The translations under genes and the position numbers were made by a program. A stretch of DNA of 39,632 bases from Subdoligranulum sp. (GTDB lineage Bacteria; Bacillota; Clostridia; Oscillospirales; Ruminococcaceae), in NCBI GenBank assembly GCA_014799685.1, contig JAAVHN010000005.1, positions 8,652 to 48,283 on the forward strand, read 5' to 3'. Within the stretch, counting starts at the first letter, position 1. Each line of letters begins with the position of its first letter. This document shows positions 7,531 to 14,772 of the stretch, piece by piece. Under the pieces are notes generated by a model that did no database searches, had not been told where the DNA came from, and was given only the letters and a program-made list of their open reading frames with translations.

Positions 7531-8286
7531 ATGAAAATGGTGTCGTGGAATGTGAATGGGTTCCGGGCGGTGCTGCAAAAGGGGTTTGCCGGAACCTTTG
7601 CGGGGTTTGACGCGGATATCGTCTGTTTGCAGGAGACGAAAATGCAGCCGGGGCAGGCTGCATTCGCGCCGGCGGGGTATCATCAATATTGGTACAGCGC
7701 CGAGAAGAAGGGCTATTCCGGCACGGCGGTGTTTTCACGCATGCAGCCGCTGAATGTCGTTTACGGCATCGGCAAAGAGGAGCACAGCCACGAGGGGCGG
7801 GCCATCACGCTGGAATTTGAGGCATTTTATCTGGTGAACGTCTATGTGCCGAACAGCCAGAAGGAACTCGCACGCCTTGATTACCGCATGCGGTGGGAGG
7901 ACGATCTGCGCGCGTACCTGTGTGCGCTGGACAGGGAAAAGCCCGTCGTTTTGTGCGGCGATCTGAACGTCGCGCACGAGGAGATCGACCTCAAAAACCC
8001 GAAGCCGAACCGCGGATCGGCCGGCTTTACCGATGAGGAACGCGCGAAATTCACGCAGCTGCTGGAAAGCGGCTTTGTGGATACGTTCCGCGCACTGTAC
8101 CCGGACGCCGCGGGCCGCTACACCTGGTGGAGCTATCAGTACCACGCGCGGGCAACGAACGCGGGCTGGCGCATCGACTATTTCCTCATCAGCGAACGGT
8201 TGCGCGAAAAGCTGGGCGACGCGCTGATCTTCAGCGAGGTCATGGGCTCCGACCACTGCCCGGTGGGGCTGGTCTTGGCGCTGTAG
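7531..8286 (+). CDS. xth: Exodeoxyribonuclease III
   Basis: A 251-residue member of the exonuclease III/AP endonuclease family, which cuts at abasic sites and removes 3'-blocking groups during base excision repair. It has WNVNGFRAV at residue 6, the metal-binding glutamate in CLQETKMQ, GYSGTAVFS, the DLNVAH motif, the WRIDYFLIS segment, and the catalytic C-terminal SDHCPVGL. Length is normal. The ribosome site is weak (AGCGGGTG), 103 bases after the HAD gene, where I see no clear promoter or terminator. ATG 7531 is the first start in frame that keeps the whole N-terminal strand. Confidence 0.95.
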   Translation: MKMVSWNVNGFRAVLQKGFAGTFAGFDADIVCLQETKMQPGQAAFAPAGYHQYWYSAEKKGYSGTAVFSRMQPLNVVYGIGKEEHSHEGRAITLEFEAFYLVNVYVPNSQKELARLDYRMRWEDDLRAYLCALDREKPVVLCGDLNVAHEEIDLKNPKPNRGSAGFTDEERAKFTQLLESGFVDTFRALYPDAAGRYTWWSYQYHARATNAGWRIDYFLISERLREKLGDALIFSEVMGSDHCPVGLVLAL

Positions 8287-8400
8287 GGCATGCATATGCA
8301 TTTTTAGAAAATGCCGCGGGGCGGTAAAACGATATAAAAAGGCCGGCCGCTCCGATGAAAATGCCAAAGCAACAGGCCGCAACCGAATGGAGGAAACACA

Positions 8401-9261
8401 ATGGCAAACTATCTGCTCGCCGCGCTGCTGGGCATCATCGAGGGCATCACGGAATGGCTGCCCATTTCCAGCACCGGGCACCTGATTCTCGCGGAGGAAT
8501 TCATCCACCTGCAGGCCTCGGAGGCCTTTTTGGAGATGTTCGACGTCGTCATCCAGTTCGGCGCAATCCTTGCGGTCGTCGTCATTTTCTGGAACAAGCT
8601 CTGGCCGTTTTGTTTAAACGGCCCCGGCGAGGGCTTCATCGGCCGGTACTGCCGCCGGGACGTGTGGGATATGTGGTTCCACGTGCTGGCGGCCATCCTG
8701 CCCAGCGCCCTGATCGGCCTGCCGCTGGACGACTGGATGACGGAGCATCTGCACAACCCGCCGGTGGTTTCGGCGATGCTGATTTTGTACGGCGTATTTT
8801 TCCTTTTGATCGAGCGCTCGGTGGGCCACAAACGGCCCGCGGTGCGGCGTATTTCGCAGATCAATTACCGCATGGCGCTGTTCATCGGCGTGTTCCAGCT
8901 ATTGGCGCTCGTGCCGGGCACCAGCCGCTCGGGCGCGACGATCATCGGCGCGATGCTCATCGGCTGCTCGCGTACGGTGGCGGCGGAATTTACGTTTTAT
9001 CTGGCCGTCCCCACCATGGCCGGGGCCAGCCTGATCAAAATTTTGAAGTTCCTGCTTGAGGGCGAGGGCTTTTCAGGCGCGGAGCTGGGCCTGCTGTTCA
9101 CGGGGTGCGCGGTGGCGTTCGCCGTTTCCCTCGCGTGCATCCGCTTTTTGATGGATTATGTGAAAAAGCACGATTTCAAGGTGTTCGGCTGGTACCGCAT
9201 CGCGCTGGGCGTTCTGGTGCTGGCGTATTTCTACCTGCTGAAGCCCGTTTTGGCGGCGTGA
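8401..9261 (+). CDS. uppP: Undecaprenyl-diphosphatase UppP/BacA
   Basis: A 286-residue polytopic membrane enzyme that dephosphorylates undecaprenyl diphosphate to recycle the lipid carrier for peptidoglycan and other wall polymers. It gives low-level bacitracin resistance when abundant. Both active-site motifs are present: EGITEWLPISSTGH (residues 14-27) and PGTSRSGAT (172-180, R176). About eight hydrophobic segments are seen. The start at 8401 follows GGAGGAAACACA. It stands alone, is followed at 9313 by a hairpin with a T-run, and faces the convergent TfoX/Nudix pair. Confidence 0.95.
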   Translation: MANYLLAALLGIIEGITEWLPISSTGHLILAEEFIHLQASEAFLEMFDVVIQFGAILAVVVIFWNKLWPFCLNGPGEGFIGRYCRRDVWDMWFHVLAAILPSALIGLPLDDWMTEHLHNPPVVSAMLILYGVFFLLIERSVGHKRPAVRRISQINYRMALFIGVFQLLALVPGTSRSGATIIGAMLIGCSRTVAAEFTFYLAVPTMAGASLIKILKFLLEGEGFSGAELGLLFTGCAVAFAVSLACIRFLMDYVKKHDFKVFGWYRIALGVLVLAYFYLLKPVLAA

Positions 9262-9312
9262 CGCTTTTGGGCATCAAAACCGGCTGGCGAAAACTTCGTT
9301 TTTCACAAACAG

Positions 9313-9356
9313 AGGCGCGGGCATCTCCGAAAACGGATGCTCCCGCGCCTTTTTCT
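9313..9356 (+). terminator. Terminator of uppP
   Basis: GC-rich arms AGGCGCGGG and CCCGCGCCT with an inner stem around GAAAAC are followed by TTTTT. It lies between convergent genes, but the T-run is clear only on the plus strand. Confidence 0.7.
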
Positions 9357-9392
9357 CTTCAAAGCATTCCCGCACCCGGCCCGCGCCCGGCC

Positions 9393-9644
9393 TCAGGGCA
9401 GCTGCCGGAACCAGGTTTTCAGTTCCGCCTTGACGTCCGGCTCTAACTGCTTGATCCCGACGCCGCGCAGCGCGGCCTCCAGATAATATAAAATGACAAC
9501 GCAGGTGCCCGGATACTGCGCCTTCAGCCGGGCGCATGCCTGCCTGCTGCCGAGCGCGCGCAGCTCCTCCGCGCTGTGGATGCCGACGGAATGCAGCTTT
9601 TTCTCCATGGTCTTTCCCAATCCCAATGCGGCGAGGTCTGTCAT
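9393..9644 (-). CDS. TfoX/Sxy C-terminal-domain protein
   Basis: An 83-residue protein that is only the helix-hairpin-helix-like C-terminal domain of the TfoX/Sxy family: LGLGKTMEKKLHSVGIHSAEEL, then LKAQYPG, ILYYLEAALRG and a closing helix. In gamma-proteobacteria full TfoX promotes competence. The stand-alone C-terminal form is common in Firmicutes and has no settled role. AAGGAGGATCGGTC precedes ATG 9644. The start overlaps the stop of the Nudix gene by four bases (ATGA), so the two are translationally coupled. Confidence 0.75.
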   Translation of the reverse strand: MTDLAALGLGKTMEKKLHSVGIHSAEELRALGSRQACARLKAQYPGTCVVILYYLEAALRGVGIKQLEPDVKAELKTWFRQLP

Positions 9645-10084
9645 GACCGATCCTCCTTTTCGTCCGGCCCCAGCGGACGCCCGTCAAGAAACGCCAGCGC
9701 GCGCTCCAAAAGCGCCCTGTCTGCGGCATAGGTAAGGCGGCCGAGCGCCTCCTCCGGCAAAAGCAGGCGGACGGTGCGCACCTCCTCCGGCTGCGGGCGC
9801 AGCGCGCCGCCCGTCAGCTCGGCCAGAAAGAACACCACGTCCTTCATCACGCCCTTCGCCGGGGAATACGTGGTCACCTCACGAAAGCCGGGCAGCAGGC
9901 GGATGCGTGCCCCCGTTTCCTCGAACACCTCGCGCATGGCGGTATCCGCCTCGCTCTCGCCGGGTTCCACATGTCCCTTGGGAAATGCCCAGTGCCCGCC
10001 GTAACGGTTGCAGATCACCAGCACGCGCAGCGTGCCGTCCGCGCGGGTAACGCAAATTGCCCCGCAGGATTTTTCGTGCTTCAA
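9641..10084 (-). CDS. Nudix hydrolase (diadenosine-tetraphosphatase type)
   Basis: A 147-residue Nudix protein. The Nudix box is complete: G-x5-E-x7-REVFEETGA at about residues 37-59, with the metal-binding EE pair. The opening SCGAICVTR and the WAFPKGHVEPGE segment fit the Ap4A hydrolase/MutT-like branch that removes nucleoside polyphosphates in the cytoplasm. Translation appears to begin at TTG 10084 after GGAGCGAAAGGGC, and I see no ATG that keeps the first strand. It is cotranscribed with the TfoX-like gene. The substrate cannot be told from sequence. Confidence 0.85.
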   Translation of the reverse strand: MKHEKSCGAICVTRADGTLRVLVICNRYGGHWAFPKGHVEPGESEADTAMREVFEETGARIRLLPGFREVTTYSPAKGVMKDVVFFLAELTGGALRPQPEEVRTVRLLLPEEALGRLTYAADRALLERALAFLDGRPLGPDEKEDRS

Positions 10085-10166
10085 GCCCTTTCGCTCCGTT
10101 TCTGTTCTTTGTTTGTACCGGCTGCTTTCGTTTCAAAGCTTTTTATAACTTTTGTCCGTGCCTTTA

Positions 10167-10195
10167 TTGTGTTTTGATTCGTTCTTTGCTATACT
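10167..10195 (+). promoter_or_regulatory. Promoter of the NERD-like gene
   Basis: TTGTGT and TATACT are separated by 17 bases, about 40 bases before the coding start at 10236. Confidence 0.6.
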
Positions 10196-10235
10196 GTTTT
10201 TATACAGCACACATGGTTTGGCAGGAGGTACTTTC

Positions 10236-10856
10236 ATGGTCAACGATCTTATACTGTTATTGCTTGTCATCGTCATCGCGGCCGCAGCCTATTTTTTTCT
10301 TGCAGGGAACAGGGATAACGGGCTTGAAAAACCGCGCAAGGCCAAAAATCTGGACGATTCCAAAAAGAGCGCGGAGCCGCTGCGCGCCACAAAGCGGTTC
10401 GCAGCGCTGCACCAATATCAGGTGATCGCCCCCGCGCAGCTTGCAAAGGACGGCAAATTTGCCGATCTGGATTTCATTCTCGTCGGCTGGTTCGGCCTGC
10501 TGTGCGTCAAGTGCATCGGGCTGGGCGGACAGATCTACGGCAGTCTGGAGGACGATATGTGGCTGCAGGTCGACGCAGACAAGCGCATCTCGTTCGCAAA
10601 CCCCATGCGCGCCGCCGAGGCGGACACGCGTCTGGTGCGCGATACGCTGTTTGCCGCCAAGCTGCGCAATATCCCGGTGGAGACCGTGTGCGTGTTCACC
10701 AACAAAAAGGCAACACTGCTGCTGCCGCGCACAACGGGGCACTACACGCTGAAGGAATTCAAGGCGCTGCTGGATAAAAGCAAATACGACCAGGACAAGG
10801 GCGTCGACATCCCGAAGGCCGTGGAGGCCGTGAAAAAGTGGGTCGTCACCGGCTGA
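10236..10856 (+). CDS. Membrane-anchored NERD-domain-like protein with degenerate active site
   Basis: A 206-residue protein with one N-terminal membrane helix (residues 4-23), a charged linker, and a NERD (nuclease-related) fold at about 58-160: FADLDFILVGWFGLLCVKC...GGQIYG. NERD nucleases have an aspartate in the ID-hh-VG strand (D79 is kept here) and an E-x-K in the next strand. At that place this protein reads VKCI (91-94), so both E and K appear lost. A binding or regulatory role is therefore more likely than cleavage. GCAGGAGG precedes ATG 10236. It is a single-gene unit with its own promoter. I infer the fold from pattern similarity, so the family call is moderate. Confidence 0.65.
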   Translation: MVNDLILLLLVIVIAAAAYFFLAGNRDNGLEKPRKAKNLDDSKKSAEPLRATKRFAALHQYQVIAPAQLAKDGKFADLDFILVGWFGLLCVKCIGLGGQIYGSLEDDMWLQVDADKRISFANPMRAAEADTRLVRDTLFAAKLRNIPVETVCVFTNKKATLLLPRTTGHYTLKEFKALLDKSKYDQDKGVDIPKAVEAVKKWVVTG

Positions 10857-11048
10857 GCCTGCCGCTTTGTATCTCATTATAGCAAACGGCGGCGAATTTG
10901 CAAAGGCGTTCGTCACTATTTACATTTTGTTCACAGCCCTTTCATAAACCCATCGCATTTATTTTCTATACTATATCTTGCAGGGACACGGAAGCCGCAA
11001 TCCGGGTTTCTGCACATGATTCCTCCTCACACCGAGAGATACCCCTAA

Positions 11049-11077
11049 AAACCCCCGTGCCCTGGGCACGGGGGTTT
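11049..11077. terminator. Perfect 14-bp palindromic terminator hairpin
   Basis: AAACCCCCGTGCCC, one T, then the exact reverse complement. TTTTT follows on the minus strand and TTTCCCTTTT on the plus strand, so it can end both the NERD-like gene and the RlmI-like gene. The gap 10857-11324 otherwise holds the G-rich tract at 11087 and no gene I can support. Confidence 0.65.
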
Positions 11078-11086
11078 CCCTTTTGC

Positions 11087-11136
11087 GGGCGGGGGTGTGG
11101 GTTTCGGTGCGGGTTTGGGTGCGGGTTTTGGGCGGG
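11087..11136 (+). other. G-rich tract with quadruplex potential
   Basis: Seven runs of three or more G on the plus strand are separated by 1-9 bases and partly arranged as repeats of GTGCGGGTTTGG. It lies just beyond the hairpin at 11049-11077, in the 3' region of the minus-strand RlmI-like gene, where its transcript would be C-rich. Confidence 0.5.
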
Positions 11137-11324
11137 CTTGCGCCATTTTTGCGCGGGCAGCATTCCGGCGGCCCGTTTTGCATTTGCCCAAAGCCTCTGC
11201 ATGCAGCCGTGCGGCCGGCATGCGCAGGCAAAACGAAAGGCACATTCCCCGAAGCCCCCTTCCCGCGGGCGGCACAATGCCGCGGCCGCGCGGCCCGGCA
11301 CGCGCCAAAACACATCCAAAAGCG

Positions 11325-12551
11325 TCAAAACACCTGGAACAGATAAAACTTCAGATACTCCGTCTCCGGGACGCCCCAGAGCACCGGATGGTCGGGGGAC
11401 TGCTGGCGTGCTTCGATTTGGCGCAGCTGCACACCGGCGTCGTGCGCGGCATCCGCCAGCATGGCGCGGAACATGGCGTCCGTCACAAAGTGGCTGCAAC
11501 TGCACGTGGCAAGATACCCCCCGCGCGGCAGCAGCTTCATCGCGCGGTAATTGATCTCTTTGTAGCCGCGCAGCGCGTCCTGCGCCGTGCGGCGGGATTT
11601 TGTAAACGCGGGCGGGTCGAGGATGATGAAATCGTACGGCGAGCCGCTCTGCGCAAGCTGCGGCAGCAGCTCGAACACGTTGGCCTGCACGCAGTCCATT
11701 TTGTCCGCAACGCCGTTCAGCGCCGCGTTGCGCCTTGCCAGATCCACCGCGTCGGCCGAGACGTCTACCGCCGTCACGCGCTTTGCCCCGCCGCGCGCGG
11801 CGTTCAGCGCGAACGATCCCGTGTGCGTGAAGCAGTCCAGCACCGTCTTGCCCTTGGCCATGCGGGCGACGGCCTGCCGGTTGTACCGCTGATCGAGGAA
11901 AAAGCCCGTCTTCTGGCCGTTTTCCACATCTACCTCATAGCGCACGCCGTTTTCGGTGATCTGCGTACGGCAGCTTTCCGGCGCGGGCAGGCCGAGCGCG
12001 GAGAGGTCGAACCAGCCCTTCCCCTCCGAAAGGCCCTCCCGCACGCGCAGCGCCGCATCGTTGCGCTCGTAAAGGCCCGTAATCTCCTGCCCGTCCCCGC
12101 GCAGCAGCTGCACCAGCAGGGGAAAGAGCACGCCCTTCAGCCGCTCGATGCCCACACAGAGCGTCTGTGTCACCAAGAGGGGGCCGAAGCGGTCGACCGT
12201 GAGGCCCGGGAACAGATCCGCCTCGCCGAAGATGACGCGGCAGCATGAGACGCCGTCCAGCACGGTTTTGCGGTATTCCCACGCATGCGAAAGGCGGCGG
12301 CGCCAGAAGATCTCGTCGAAGATATCGTTCGCGTTGCGCGAAAACACGCGCACGCGGATCTTGCTGTGCACGCTGAGGAAGCCCGAGCCCAGATACCGGC
12401 CCTTGGCGTTTACCACGTCCACGATCGAGCCGTTCGCGGCGTCGGGCGCGCGCAGCACCTCGGTGTCGTACACCCACGGGTGTCCGCTGAGCAGCGCGCG
12501 CTCCGCCTTCGGCGTCACGACGGCCTGCGGATAAATTCTCTGCTGTTTCAT
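11325..12551 (-). CDS. rlmI: RlmI-like 23S rRNA (cytosine-5)-methyltransferase
   Basis: A 408-residue class I SAM-dependent rRNA methyltransferase of the COG1092 (RlmI/YccW) type. An N-terminal PUA domain (LLSGHPWVYDTEV) is followed by an EEHD-like middle part (FGEADLFPGLTVDRF). The Rossmann catalytic domain has motif I VLDCFTHTGSFAL near residue 228, AVDVSADAV, motif IV ILDPPAFTKS near 294, and CSCSHFV near 342. RlmI methylates C1962 of 23S rRNA in E. coli, and the same target is inferred here. ATG 12551 follows GAGGGGAAAAGTC. It is alone on this strand. Confidence 0.88.
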   Translation of the reverse strand: MKQQRIYPQAVVTPKAERALLSGHPWVYDTEVLRAPDAANGSIVDVVNAKGRYLGSGFLSVHSKIRVRVFSRNANDIFDEIFWRRRLSHAWEYRKTVLDGVSCCRVIFGEADLFPGLTVDRFGPLLVTQTLCVGIERLKGVLFPLLVQLLRGDGQEITGLYERNDAALRVREGLSEGKGWFDLSALGLPAPESCRTQITENGVRYEVDVENGQKTGFFLDQRYNRQAVARMAKGKTVLDCFTHTGSFALNAARGGAKRVTAVDVSADAVDLARRNAALNGVADKMDCVQANVFELLPQLAQSGSPYDFIILDPPAFTKSRRTAQDALRGYKEINYRAMKLLPRGGYLATCSCSHFVTDAMFRAMLADAAHDAGVQLRQIEARQQSPDHPVLWGVPETEYLKFYLFQVF

Positions 12552-12951
12552 GACTTTTCCCCTCGATTTTTGACGCTTTGTGTACTATAATGGATGTTGG
12601 GCGCGGCGCACCGGCGTTTTCCGTGGCTGGGGCACACCTTGCGGCGGCGTGTTCCCCGCCGTTTCGGCCGGTTCTGGAAAGGATGCCGCGCCCGTAAAAT
12701 AGAAAGAGCCTTTGCCGGCGGGCTCTGCCGCACCGTGCACGCGCGGGGCGGCGTTTCTCCGCAAAAAATATCTGCCGGGCCATCCGCCGTGCAGGAAATG
12801 TGCAGCCGGTGCTTTTCTGCCCTGAAAATGCAGCGGCGCAAAACCGGCAGACCGGATGCGCCCGAAAGCGGCTTTTCCGGTTCACTGCAAAAGCTCATCG
12901 AATCAATTATATTGCATCCTGCGAAAAAAAGATAGAGGAGTGCGGATAAAA
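12552..12951. other. 400-base intergenic stretch without a recognisable gene
   Basis: It lies between the divergent RlmI-like and CYTH genes. A TATAGT box on the minus strand near 12585 could belong to the RlmI promoter, but no good -35 box accompanies it. The stretch 12600-12880 is GC-rich and shows no feature I can support. Short AT-rich DNA at 12895-12930 precedes the CYTH gene. Confidence 0.4.
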
Positions 12952-13431
12952 ATGGAAATTGAACGCAAATGGCTGATTCCCCGTTTTCCCACGGGGCTGC
13001 CGCTGCTGCGCGAGGCCAGCATGCGGCAGGGCTACATCTCGGTGCATCCCACGGTGCGCATCCGCGAGAGCGTATCGCGCACGGGCAGCAAATGGGAGCT
13101 GTGCATCAAGGGTGCGGGCACGCTGGCGCGCGAGGAAGTGGAAAACGAAATTTCACAGGACTTTTTCGACCGGCTGACGGTTTTTACCGGCGCCGATCTT
13201 GTCACGAAGGAATTCCGCGTCTATGCGCTGCCCGGCGGCGAGGAGTTGGAGGTGAGCCTCGTGGACGCGGGGCGCCCCACGGCGTTTTTCTATGCGGAGG
13301 TGGAGTTCCCCTCCATCGAGGCCGCGCACGCGTTCGTGCCGCCGGATTTTCTGGGCGAGGAAAAAACCGAGAGCCCCGAATTTTCCATGAGCGCCTACTG
13401 GCAGGCCACCCGCGGCGGCGCGGCGGGGTAA
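12952..13431 (+). CDS. CYTH-domain protein (triphosphate tunnel enzyme)
   Basis: A 159-residue CYTH protein. The diagnostic ExExK motif is at the very N-terminus (E2, E4, K6 in MEIERKW), followed by alternating charged strands: RQGYISVHPTVRIRES, KWELCIKG, EVENEIS, and a late EVEFPSIEAA. Family members hydrolyse inorganic triphosphate or nucleoside triphosphates or make cAMP inside an eight-stranded tunnel, and a short bacterial form like this is most often a triphosphatase. ATG 12952 follows GATAGAGGAG. It is a lone gene facing spoVT. Confidence 0.85.
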   Translation: MEIERKWLIPRFPTGLPLLREASMRQGYISVHPTVRIRESVSRTGSKWELCIKGAGTLAREEVENEISQDFFDRLTVFTGADLVTKEFRVYALPGGEELEVSLVDAGRPTAFFYAEVEFPSIEAAHAFVPPDFLGEEKTESPEFSMSAYWQATRGGAAG

Positions 13432-13513
13432 GGCCGCGCGGCTGACATTCCGGCAAAATCCCCTGTGCATTACCCTGAATTTTCGTATTGGCAATACGAA
13501 GCCGCATGGAGAT

Positions 13514-13571
13514 AAAAAAAGAAAAACCGGCCGGAAAGTCAGCCCTGCAGGCTTTCTTTCCCGGCCGGTTT
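13514..13571 (-). terminator. Terminator of spoVT
   Basis: Long minus-strand stem with arms AAACCGGCCGG and CCGGCCGGTTT plus an inner GCCTGCAGGG stem, followed by TTTTTCTTTTTTT, about 60 bases after the spoVT stop. Confidence 0.8.
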
Positions 13572-13630
13572 CTGCAAAACGTCCGCGCGGCGCTCTGTCT
13601 CTTTGCGGGCGCTTTTTCTCGTTTTCCCCG

Positions 13631-14155
13631 CTATTCCTCCAACTGCCGCCCCAGAAAGGCGGCGGCCACCTTTACGAGCGTCACCTTTTCCTCGTCGGGC
13701 ACGGAGCCCGTCAGCGCCACGCTGCCCACGAGGTCGCCGCTGCTCAGAATGGGCATCACGGCCGACGCCTCGGTGTGCGCGCCCTCGCACAGCGGCAGCT
13801 TGGTGCCTTCGTCGGCCGCCGTGAACAGGCGGCGGCGCTCCACCGCATGGGCATAGGCCGGGGTGAGGGGCTTGCCGGCGGATTCCCGCGCCGTGCCCGA
13901 CGCCGCCACAACATGGTCGCGGTCCGTCACGGCCACCGCCGCACCCGCCGTCTTGCACAGCACCTCGGTGTAACGAGACGCAACGTCCGATAATTCGCCG
14001 ATGGGGCTGTATTTTTTGAAAATCACCTCGCCCGATCCGGAGACGAAGATCTCCAGCGGGTCGCCCACACGGATCATCTGCGTGCGCCGGATCTCTTTGG
14101 GGATCACCACGCGCCCCAGATCGTCGATGCGGCGTACAATGCCGGTTGCTTTCAT
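13631..14155 (-). CDS. spoVT: Stage V sporulation protein T
   Basis: A 174-residue transcription regulator of forespore genes. The N-terminal AbrB swapped-hairpin DNA-binding domain (MKATGIVRRIDDLGRVVIPKEIRR) is nearly invariant across spore formers. The C-terminal GAF domain (about 55-174) is present with normal length. The start follows GGGAGGCAGCAATT. In Bacillus spoVT is read by sigma-G, and a sigma-G-like promoter is seen at 14283-14312. A terminator at 13514-13571 ends the unit. Its presence is the best sign that this organism forms spores. Confidence 0.95.
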   Translation of the reverse strand: MKATGIVRRIDDLGRVVIPKEIRRTQMIRVGDPLEIFVSGSGEVIFKKYSPIGELSDVASRYTEVLCKTAGAAVAVTDRDHVVAASGTARESAGKPLTPAYAHAVERRRLFTAADEGTKLPLCEGAHTEASAVMPILSSGDLVGSVALTGSVPDEEKVTLVKVAAAFLGRQLEE

Positions 14156-14282
14156 AATTGCTGCCTCCCGATCCGGAGGCTGTCCCGCCGCCGCAAACCG
14201 GCAATTTCCCGGCCGGTGAGACGATCTCCCCGCCGCATTGCCGCGCTTTGGCCATTGGTGCAGCCTCCCTGTTTTGTGCTGC

Positions 14283-14312
14283 TATTATCTGTAAACATTG
14301 GGAAAAGTATGC
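14283..14312 (-). promoter_or_regulatory. spoVT: Candidate sigma-G-type promoter of spoVT
   Basis: Minus-strand GCATA, 18 bases, then GATAATA resembles the sigma-G pattern (GHATR, 17-18 bases, CATAMTA) with one mismatch. It lies about 120 bases before the spoVT start. Confidence 0.4.
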
Positions 14313-14351
14313 AGGCCTTTGAAAAAATTCTGCGGCCTGCTGCTGCGATAC

Positions 14352-14410
14352 GGTAAAACGGCTGTAAAATTGCTGGAAAATATCTGTAAAATGCTGGCAA
14401 ATTCTCTGTG
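14352..14410. repeat. Helically phased AT-rich direct repeats upstream of spoVT
   Basis: CTGT boxes recur at 14362, 14384 and 14406, an exact 22-base step, and two copies read CTGTAAAAT(T)GCTGG. GTAAAA also occurs 11 bases before the first. The array sits between spoVT and the divergent activase gene and looks like a regulator-binding array. Confidence 0.5.
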
Positions 14411-14480
14411 CAAAAAATACAAATTTCGCCATTCCAAACAAAATATCCGCAAAAAGTTCTACAAATCGTATAGAAAAACA

Positions 14481-14508
14481 TTGATTTTTGCACGGGAAGC
14501 ATTAAAAT
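14481..14508 (+). promoter_or_regulatory. Candidate promoter of the activase operon
   Basis: TTGATT and TAAAAT are 16 bases apart, giving a leader of about 255 bases that contains the 21-base repeats at 14549-14630. Confidence 0.45.
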
Positions 14509-14548
14509 AAGTAAGAAGGATATAAGGGGAAGTAGGAGCATTTGGGCC

Positions 14549-14630
14549 GTCGGATGCAGGTTTGTACCATCGGATGCGGGTTTCGCGCCGGTGGATGCGG
14601 TGTCCGCGCCGGTGGATGCGGCCGCGGCTC
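14549..14630. repeat. Tandem repeat of about 21 bases, four copies
   Basis: Variants of GCCGGTGGATGCGGTGTCCGC repeat four times with periods of 20-21 bases in the leader of the activase gene. They are in frame with the gene (VRAGGCG-type peptide), but a ribosome site follows them at 14757, so they are probably not translated. Confidence 0.6.
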
Positions 14631-14772
14631 CTGGGGCTTGCGCGGCCTTTGCCGGCTTTTATTGCTTCTGCGCCGGGTGCATATTTCATACGCTGTATCA
14701 TACTTTGAACATTGGCCGTCCGTTTTCCGGCCGATCCTGCACCAAATTGCAACAGAGAAAGGAGATCTTCAC

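Noticed and set aside
13483-13501. Perfect palindrome TTCGTATTG-G-CAATACGAA after the CYTH gene, echoed by GTATTGGCAATACGA inside the coiled-coil gene near 22727
   Set aside because: No T-run, no promoter overlap, and the second copy is in coding sequence. It is probably chance, though the 15-base match is curious.
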